Below, in pieces: positions 58,771 to 64,000 of a stretch of 64,000 nt of DNA. Positions within the stretch are counted from its first letter, which is position 1, and every line of letters starts with the position of its first letter. The position numbers and the translations under genes were made by a program. Origin of the DNA: Bog-756 sp052326605 (lineage in GTDB: Bacteria > Actinomycetota > Acidimicrobiia > Acidimicrobiales > RAAP-2). Where the stretch lies: positions 39,704 through 103,703 of the forward strand of contig JBKQMB010000074.1 in assembly GCA_052326605.1 (NCBI GenBank). The letters run 5' to 3'. The notes under the pieces were generated by a model. That model searched no databases. It saw only the letters and a program-made list of their open reading frames with translations, and was not told the origin of the DNA.

Positions 58771-61467
58771 ATGCCGGAGAATGCGAATGCCGAAGATACC
58801 GACCCGGCACAGATGGATCGTATGACCGGCCCGCCGGACTCCGCGGGGGGTAACGCCAGCGGCCGCCACGGCGGAGACCGCCGGCCGGTGCGGTGGCAGC
58901 GGGGCGGCTCCTGGCGGGCCATCTTCTTCGCTCCGGTCGGGGACGGCCAGACCCGACGGCGGGGCTCCGATGCCATCCGGCTGGGCTTGGCGGTGTTGGT
59001 GGTCATCCTCTGCTGGCTGGCCACCCGGGTGAACTCGAGCTCGGAGCACACGATCGCCTCGGTGTTGTCTTCGGCCCCGAACGGGATTCGTTGGCTGGTC
59101 ACCACCATCTGGTGGGTCGGATCGGTGGGACTCATCGTCGTCGTGGGCGTGCTGGCGCTGCTGGCGAAGCGCTGGTCGGTCATCCGCGACATCGGCTTGG
59201 CCGGTCTGGGCGCCTGGCTCCTGTGCATCATCTCCGGCGTGGTGTTCGGCAGCACCGCCGGTCGTCCGCCGAGCTCGTCCTTGCACTACTTCGACCTGTC
59301 GTTCCCGGTGGCCAGGGTGGCGGCCACCGTCGGTGTGGTGACCGCTGCCCTTCCCTACTTCAGCCGTTGGGTGCAACGGACCGTCGAGGCAGCCCTCGGG
59401 CTGCTCGCCCTGGCGACGGTGGTCAACGGATCAGGCCTGCCGGTTGCGGTGCTGGCCAGCCTCGCCATCGGGTGGGGGATGACCGCCCTGGTGCACCTCG
59501 TCTTCGGTTCCCCGTTGGGCCTCCAGTCGACCGATGAGGTGGCGTTGCTGCTGGCCGACCTAAAGATCTCGGCCGTCGACGTCGTGGCCAACGCCCGCCA
59601 GGAGTGGGGAGTCGGTCGGTTCACCGGCCGGGTCGACGACCGGAGCATCGAAGTGTCGGTCTACGGCCGCGACGCTTCCGACGCCCAACTGCTCGCCAAG
59701 ACAGTCCGGTTCCTCTTCTACCGCGACTCGGGCCCGACCCTGGCGCTCACCAGGCGCCAGCAAGTCGAGCACGAGGCCTATGTGACCCTGATGGCCGAAC
59801 GGGCCGGGGCCCGGGTGCCGGCGGTGCTGGCTGCAGGACCGGCCGGGCCCGCCCGCGACGCCCTGCTGGTGACCCGGCCGCCTTCGGGTGCCCCGCTGTC
59901 CTCCTTCCCCCCGTACGTGCTCCCCACCGGGCCGGCCGACTCCGTCGGTGGGTCGACGGGTATCCCGGATGGGGCAATGCCGGGTGCGGCATCGCCGGAT
60001 GAGACGGCCCCTGCTGCGGCGGCCCCGGGGGCGGTGGCCGAGGGCGACAGGCGCTCCGAACCCGGGGGCCACGGCTCGGTGGCCGACCAGGTACTCCCGT
60101 TCGACGAAGGGGTGCTCGACGACGTCTTCCGCCAGGTGTTGGCGCTCCGGGAGGCAGGCATCGCCCACGGCTCCCTGTCGACCGAGACCATCGTCATCAA
60201 CGAGGACGGCTCGACCGGGATGGTCGATTTCCGGGCCGCGTCCACCGTGGCCAACGCCGACCAGCTCAACAGCGACATGGCCGGTACCCTGGCCGCCCTG
60301 GCGGTGGTGGCCGGGCCGGAGCGAACCGTTGCTGCGGCCACCCGGACCGTGCCGTCCGAGGCCCTGGTCGATGCCCTTCCGTTCCTGCAGCGTGCGGCAC
60401 TCGCCCCGGTGGCGTCGAAGGCCCTGCGTGGCAAGAAGGCCATCCTCGCCGGTGTGCGCGACCAGGGCGCGGCCGCCGCCGGCGTGGAGGTTCCCAAGCT
60501 CATCGAGCCGCGCCGGGTCAGCTGGGTCAATCTGGCCCTGGTGGTGGGCACCCTGGTCGGGGGGTGGGCCCTCATCGCCGTCCTGGTGAACGTGACCAAG
60601 TCGTGGAGCACCATCACCGGGGCCAAGTGGGGTTGGGTGGCGGTGGTCTTCGTGCTGGCCCAGGCCGCCTACCCGGCCATCGCCGTCACGACCGTGGGCT
60701 CGGTGACCGATCCGCTTCCCTACGGCAGGACGGTGGCCCTCGAAGTATCCGACACCTTCGTCGGGCTGGCCGGAGGTTCGCTGGCCGTGCTGGCCACCAG
60801 GGTGCGGTTCTTCCAACAGGAGGGGTACGACGCCACCACGGCGGTGACCTCGGGCGTGCTGGTGAGCACGGCCAGCTGGATCGTCAAGGGCGGCCTCTTC
60901 CTCATCGCCCTGCCCCTGGCGTACGGAAGCTTCCACTTCAATTCGTCGCCCACCAGCAACGGTTCCAGCAGCGACTCGAAGCTGGTCTGGCTCATCGTGA
61001 TCGCCATCGTGGTGGTCGGTGTCGCGCTCGGCCTGGTCTTCGCCGTCCCCCGGTGGCGCCGCCTGGCCGCCGCGAAGCTGCGCCCCAAAGCTTCCGAGGT
61101 GTGGGCACACCTCAAGGTGCTGGCCGCGCATCCGCGCAACCTGGTCGAGATCTTCGGGGGCAATGTCGCCGCCCAACTCTTCGTGGCCATGGCCCTCGGT
61201 GCTTCGCTGCATGCCTTCGGCGACCATCTGAACCTGTCCGTCCTCATCGTCGTGCTCACGCTGGGGTCGATGCTGGGCGGGATCTCGCCGGTGCCGGGCG
61301 GAATGGGGGTGGTCGAGGCCGGCATGATCCTCGGGCTGACCGCGGCCGGCATCAACGAGTCCGATGCGGTGGCCGCGGTGTTCGTGCAACGCCTGTTCAC
61401 CGCCTACCTGCCTCCGATCTGGGGCTGGTTCGTCCTGGTGTGGATGCGCAAGAAGGAGTACCTCTGA
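58771..61467 (+). CDS. Membrane protein: kinase-like domain fused to YbhN/UPF0104 domain
   Basis: An 898-residue protein in three blocks. Residues about 65-245 have six or so membrane segments. Residues about 270-580 are a protein-kinase-like domain, with IEVSVYGRDASDAQLLAKTVRFL as N-lobe and a catalytic loop reading HGSLSTETIVINEDGS (H466, S468) followed by DFR (D486). The catalytic Asp of HxD is Ser, so it is probably a pseudokinase. Residues about 585-898 are a YbhN/UPF0104 (LPG synthase-type) membrane domain ending GMGVVEAGMILGL. Such domains act as lipid flippases in LPG synthases. Function here is unknown. Confidence 0.75.
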   Translation: MPENANAEDTDPAQMDRMTGPPDSAGGNASGRHGGDRRPVRWQRGGSWRAIFFAPVGDGQTRRRGSDAIRLGLAVLVVILCWLATRVNSSSEHTIASVLSSAPNGIRWLVTTIWWVGSVGLIVVVGVLALLAKRWSVIRDIGLAGLGAWLLCIISGVVFGSTAGRPPSSSLHYFDLSFPVARVAATVGVVTAALPYFSRWVQRTVEAALGLLALATVVNGSGLPVAVLASLAIGWGMTALVHLVFGSPLGLQSTDEVALLLADLKISAVDVVANARQEWGVGRFTGRVDDRSIEVSVYGRDASDAQLLAKTVRFLFYRDSGPTLALTRRQQVEHEAYVTLMAERAGARVPAVLAAGPAGPARDALLVTRPPSGAPLSSFPPYVLPTGPADSVGGSTGIPDGAMPGAASPDETAPAAAAPGAVAEGDRRSEPGGHGSVADQVLPFDEGVLDDVFRQVLALREAGIAHGSLSTETIVINEDGSTGMVDFRAASTVANADQLNSDMAGTLAALAVVAGPERTVAAATRTVPSEALVDALPFLQRAALAPVASKALRGKKAILAGVRDQGAAAAGVEVPKLIEPRRVSWVNLALVVGTLVGGWALIAVLVNVTKSWSTITGAKWGWVAVVFVLAQAAYPAIAVTTVGSVTDPLPYGRTVALEVSDTFVGLAGGSLAVLATRVRFFQQEGYDATTAVTSGVLVSTASWIVKGGLFLIALPLAYGSFHFNSSPTSNGSSSDSKLVWLIVIAIVVVGVALGLVFAVPRWRRLAAAKLRPKASEVWAHLKVLAAHPRNLVEIFGGNVAAQLFVAMALGASLHAFGDHLNLSVLIVVLTLGSMLGGISPVPGGMGVVEAGMILGLTAAGINESDAVAAVFVQRLFTAYLPPIWGWFVLVWMRKKEYL

Positions 61468-61482
61468 GCCACCTGCGGGGGG

Positions 61483-62154
61483 TCAGCCCCGGCCCGTGCC
61501 GAGCCGGGTCTCGGTCAGCCCGGGGAAGGAGCGGAGCCGGCCGATCGGCCCCAGGCGCCCGACGTTGACGCCGAGGTCGGCCGCCTCCAGCATGCGCAGG
61601 TCACCGCGGCTGTTCCCGTAGGCCCACAGTTTCTCCGGGGCTGCCCCTGAATCGTCGATCCACTGCCGCAGGCGGCGGAGCTTCTCCTGACCACGGCAGT
61701 TGGCCCCCTGGTACCTACCGGTCATCCTCCCGTCGGCACCCACCTCCAGCCGGGTGGCGATGACGGCATCGGCGGCCAGCCGGTCACCGATCACCTTGAC
61801 GTAGGCCTCGGGGGACGCCGAGACGATGACCACCTTGTCCCCGCGCCCGCGGTGCCGCTCCAGTCGGTCGCGCACATCGGCGCGGAGATGGCCGGCCAGG
61901 TGCTCCTCGGCGAAGACGGTTGCCACCCGCTGGAGGTGCCCGGCGTCGATGCCGGCCAGGACCCGTTCGAAGAGGAGCTCCTTGGTGGTGTCGGCCGCGC
62001 TGCCGCCGGCCAGGGCGGCGTGGATCAGGCGGGGGGAAAGGGCCAGGGAGGCGGACAGCACCGAACGGTGGCCGGCCACGGCGGTGAGGAACCCGAAGAC
62101 ACTTCCACCATCCGTCAGGGTGCCGTCGAAGTCGAATGCGGCCACATCGGGCAT
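61483..62154 (-). CDS. HAD-superfamily phosphatase (SerB-like, subfamily IB)
   Basis: A 223-residue HAD hydrolase: nucleophile and acid in AAFDFDGTLTDGG, the Ser of VVIVSASPEAYVKVIGDRL, Lys in GQEKLRRL and the acidic YGNSRGDLRMLEAAD. The insertion between motifs is helical as in phosphoserine phosphatase-like enzymes. Likely substrates are small phosphate monoesters, including phospholipid-related ones. ATG 62154 is preferred; GTG 62163 is possible. It follows the crotonase by a few bases on the same strand and is probably co-transcribed with it. Confidence 0.82.
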   Translation of the reverse strand: MPDVAAFDFDGTLTDGGSVFGFLTAVAGHRSVLSASLALSPRLIHAALAGGSAADTTKELLFERVLAGIDAGHLQRVATVFAEEHLAGHLRADVRDRLERHRGRGDKVVIVSASPEAYVKVIGDRLAADAVIATRLEVGADGRMTGRYQGANCRGQEKLRRLRQWIDDSGAAPEKLWAYGNSRGDLRMLEAADLGVNVGRLGPIGRLRSFPGLTETRLGTGRG

Positions 62155-62168
62155 CGGCGTCACCCGGC

Positions 62169-62954
62169 TCAGGCAACGGTCGGATCGACGGCCGCCCCGC
62201 CCCGCCCGGCGCCGGACGCGAACTCGCGGGCGCCGGAAGCCGCCTCGGACGATGCCAGGCTGTCGAGGCCCAACCGCGTCTCGGCCAGCATCGCCTCGGC
62301 GGCGGACAGCCCCCACTGGGCGATGACCGAGAGCCGGTCGTTGCGCATGCAGGTCTGGGGGAGCGCGGCCAGCTCGCCTCCCCATGCGACGGCCGCCTCC
62401 CGGGCCGTCCCGGGAGGGACCACACGATTCACCAGGCCGATGGCCAGGGCCTCGTCGGCACCGACCTCGCGTCCGGTCAGGATCAGGTCGAGGGCGCGGC
62501 CGTGGCCGATGAGCCGCGGGAGGCGAACCGTGCCTCCGTCGATCAGGGGTACCCCGAAGCGCCGGCAGAACACGCCGAAGGTGGCGTCGGCCGAGGCCAC
62601 CCGGAGGTCACACCAGACGGCCAGCTCCAGGCCACCGGCGACGGCGTAGCCCTCGACAGCGGCGATCACCGGCTTTGACAGCTGCAGGCGGGTCGGCCCC
62701 ATCGGCCCCGGGCCGTCCTCGGTCACCCGGTGGCGGTCGCCGGTAGCGAGCGCCTTCAGGTCGGCGCCGGCGCAGAACGTGCCCTCACTGCCGGTGAGCA
62801 CCGCCACCGACGACGACGGATCGGCGTCGAACCCGGTGAACGCCTCGAGCAGCGCGGTGGCGGTGGCCGGATCGACGGCGTTGCGTCGTTCCGGCCGGTC
62901 GATGGCTACGATGGTGACCGGTCCCTCCCGGTCCACATGCACGGTGGTGGTCAT
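62169..62954 (-). CDS. Enoyl-CoA hydratase/isomerase (crotonase family)
   Basis: A 261-residue crotonase: VTIVAIDRPERRNAVD, VAVLTGSEGTFCAGADLKAL (oxyanion loop), KPVIAAVEGYAVAGGLELAVWC and FGVFCRRFGVPLIDGGTVRLP. The segment that in hydratases carries the catalytic Glu reads FCRRFGVPLIDGG, so activity may be isomerase-like or altered. It is the third crotonase in the window, the other two being in the catabolic island at 27-30 kb, and it is paired with a HAD phosphatase instead. Confidence 0.86.
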   Translation of the reverse strand: MTTTVHVDREGPVTIVAIDRPERRNAVDPATATALLEAFTGFDADPSSSVAVLTGSEGTFCAGADLKALATGDRHRVTEDGPGPMGPTRLQLSKPVIAAVEGYAVAGGLELAVWCDLRVASADATFGVFCRRFGVPLIDGGTVRLPRLIGHGRALDLILTGREVGADEALAIGLVNRVVPPGTAREAAVAWGGELAALPQTCMRNDRLSVIAQWGLSAAEAMLAETRLGLDSLASSEAASGAREFASGAGRGGAAVDPTVA

Positions 62955-62960
62955 GCGTTC

Positions 62961-63000
62961 AGCATGTCATCTCGGCGGCTGAGCATGTCATCCCGGCGGC
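62961..63000 (-). repeat. Tandem 19-bp repeat with 21-bp period, crotonase promoter
   Basis: AGCATGTCATCTCGGCGGC (62961-62979) recurs with one mismatch at 62982-63000. The pair begins 7 nt upstream of the crotonase ATG on the minus strand. A 21-bp period equals two helical turns, so two protein molecules would bind on the same face of the DNA; it may also be a recent duplication. Confidence 0.5.
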
Positions 63001-63093
63001 ACGGTGGAGTTGCCGGGCGGAGGCCGGGCGCTCGGTCCGGGCCGCCTTCGGGCGCATTCGCCCGGCCCTGCTTCCTAAACACGACTGACTCGG

Positions 63094-63122
63094 TCGACAA
63101 TTGCCGCGGCGTCGACTAGCCT
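63094..63122 (+). promoter_or_regulatory. Promoter (TCGACA, 17 bp, TAGCCT) for the peroxiredoxin
   Basis: TCGACA (63094-63099) and TAGCCT (63117-63122) are separated by 17 bp, the optimal spacing for a housekeeping sigma factor. The spacer is flanked by GTCGAC sequences (63093-63098 and 63111-63116), a possible operator. The start codon is about 140 nt downstream. Confidence 0.45.
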
Positions 63123-63265
63123 GGTGCGGCATCGGAGCCCCGGGCAGCGCCCGGCCCGGCTGCAACACCGGCGCAGCTATCGGTGCATCGCATCGAAGCA
63201 GGGCCCACACGAAGCACAGCACCCCAGTAAGCACACCGGAATCTGGACACCCAAAGGAGCAGCGC

Positions 63266-63901
63266 ATGGCAATCCGTCTGGGCGACACCGCCCCCGACTT
63301 CACCGCGGAGACCACCGAAGGAACGATTAATTTCCACGAGTACCTCGGGGACAGCTGGGGAGTGTTGTTCTCCCACCCGAAGGACTTCACCCCGGTGTGC
63401 ACCACCGAACTGGGCGCGTTCTCGAAGGCCAAGGCCGAGTTCGACAAGAGGGACACCAAGTTGATCGGCTTGTCGGTCGACGACGTGACCTCCCACAACA
63501 AGTGGGCTGGCGACATCGAGGAGACCCAGGGAGAGGCCCTCAACTTCCCGCTCATCGGTGACGAGGACCGCAAGGTCGCCGAGCTGTACGACATGATCCA
63601 CCCGAATGCCGACAACACCCTCACCGTCCGGTCGGTGTTCGTCATCGGCCCGGACAAGAAGGTCAAGCTCACGATCACGTACCCGGCCAGCACCGGGCGG
63701 AACTTCGAGGAGATCCTCCGCGTGCTGGACTCGCTCCAGCTGACGGCGAACTACTCCGTGGCCACGCCGGTGAACTGGCACGACGGCGAGGACGTCATCA
63801 TCGTCCCGGCCATCGACGACGACACGGCGAAGGAGAAGTTCCCCAAGGGGTTCACGGCCGTCAAGCCGTACCTCCGGTACACGCCCCAGCCCAACCGCTG
63901 A
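63266..63901 (+). CDS. 1-Cys peroxiredoxin (Prx6-type)
   Basis: A 211-residue peroxiredoxin that reduces hydrogen peroxide and organic peroxides. The peroxidatic Cys is C45 in HPKDFTPVCTTELG, with the conserved Thr and Arg (SVFVIGPDKK region). It contains no other cysteine, so it is a 1-Cys enzyme and needs an external thiol; mycothiol or a thioredoxin are candidates. The C-terminal extension (VNWHDGEDVIIVPAIDDDTAKEKFP) is typical of the Prx6 subfamily. The ATG at 63266 follows AAAGGAG; the frame is open upstream but looks non-coding. Confidence 0.92.
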   Translation: MAIRLGDTAPDFTAETTEGTINFHEYLGDSWGVLFSHPKDFTPVCTTELGAFSKAKAEFDKRDTKLIGLSVDDVTSHNKWAGDIEETQGEALNFPLIGDEDRKVAELYDMIHPNADNTLTVRSVFVIGPDKKVKLTITYPASTGRNFEEILRVLDSLQLTANYSVATPVNWHDGEDVIIVPAIDDDTAKEKFPKGFTAVKPYLRYTPQPNR

Positions 63902-64000
63902 TCAGCGCCTGACGGCCGAGCACGCCGGCGGGCGGGGACCCGGTTCAACCGTTCCGGCGCCGCGTTCCGGTGGCACGTTTGCCTCGGACGCGGCGCCGAA
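63902..64000. other. Right end of window, no feature seen
   Basis: After the peroxiredoxin stop no open frame with family motifs, strong hairpin or promoter was recognised. Confidence 0.4.

Larger units (their letters stand above)
62955..63265. other. Divergent intergenic region, crotonase and peroxiredoxin
   Basis: This stretch of 311 nt carries no gene. It holds a tandem repeat just upstream of the crotonase start, a plausible promoter at 63094-63122 for the peroxiredoxin, and a leader of about 140 nt without recognisable RNA structure. Confidence 0.5.

Noticed and set aside
58771..61467. Active protein kinase or full lysyl-phosphatidylglycerol synthase
   Set aside because: The catalytic Asp of the kinase loop is Ser, and no aminoacyl-transferase domain follows the membrane part.
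63093..63116. GTCGAC repeats as a strong operator
   Set aside because: GTCGAC is a very common 6-mer in GC-rich actinobacterial DNA; kept only as a side remark in the promoter entry.

Overview
The window looks like chromosomal DNA of a high-GC actinobacterium, most probably of the class Acidimicrobiia. The evidence is indirect: GC is very high throughout, GTG starts and 4-nt ATGA/GTGA gene overlaps are frequent, many starts look leaderless behind a TANNNT -10 box, and three secreted proteins carry 42-residue GYWLVA-DGG-FA-GDA repeats, which I associate with Acidimicrobiia. No rRNA, CRISPR array, insertion sequence or phage gene was seen. The only RNA gene found is a tRNA-Leu (anticodon TAG) near 41.2 kb.

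Layout. 0-5.3 kb: a tightly overlapping ECF (energy-coupling factor) vitamin-uptake operon. It opens with the end of a secreted repeat protein and a DUF4430-like surface protein, followed by EcfT, a fused EcfA-EcfA' and an S component. 5.3-15.6 kb: housekeeping and stress genes, namely RNase Z, DUF167, a GNAT-AAA ATPase fusion, two aldo/keto reductases, a biotinyl-carboxyltransferase fusion, a universal stress protein, an HDAC-like deacetylase and a DsbA-family oxidoreductase. 16.1-22.3 kb: a MacA/MacB-like efflux operon with two adaptors and a DUF5666 lipoprotein; all three non-ABC proteins end in Gly/Phe-rich tails. Upstream lies an 11-bp-period direct repeat resembling a PhoB/OmpR-family box. 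22.4-27.4 kb: small enzymes and the murL-murD2 pair, the alternative route for placing D-glutamate in peptidoglycan.

27.4-39.5 kb is a catabolic island for acyl-CoA esters: two crotonases, two hot-dog hydratase subunits, a double-domain acyl-CoA dehydrogenase behind a KstR-like palindrome, a four-gene Liv-type ABC importer and two short-chain dehydrogenases. The transporter and beta-oxidation enzymes together suggest uptake and degradation of a carboxylate, possibly a steroid or branched acid. 39.6-54.0 kb is a cell-surface glycan locus: three methyltransferase-like proteins, five GT4 glycosyltransferases in duplicated modules, a Wzm/Wzt exporter whose Wzt has a C-terminal extension, a GT-C type membrane protein, and a complete ClpP protease translationally coupled to wzm.

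54.2-61.5 kb holds two more repeat-bearing secreted proteins (one with FG-GAP-like repeats, one with a SpoIID/LytB domain) and a membrane protein joining a degenerate kinase domain to a YbhN/UPF0104 domain. The right end carries a HAD phosphatase, a third crotonase and a 1-Cys peroxiredoxin.

The best candidates for something new are the ClpP-coupled glycan exporter inside a duplicated glycosyltransferase array, and the repeat-protein/DUF4430/ECF operon. All functions are inferred from sequence motifs by eye; no database search was possible.
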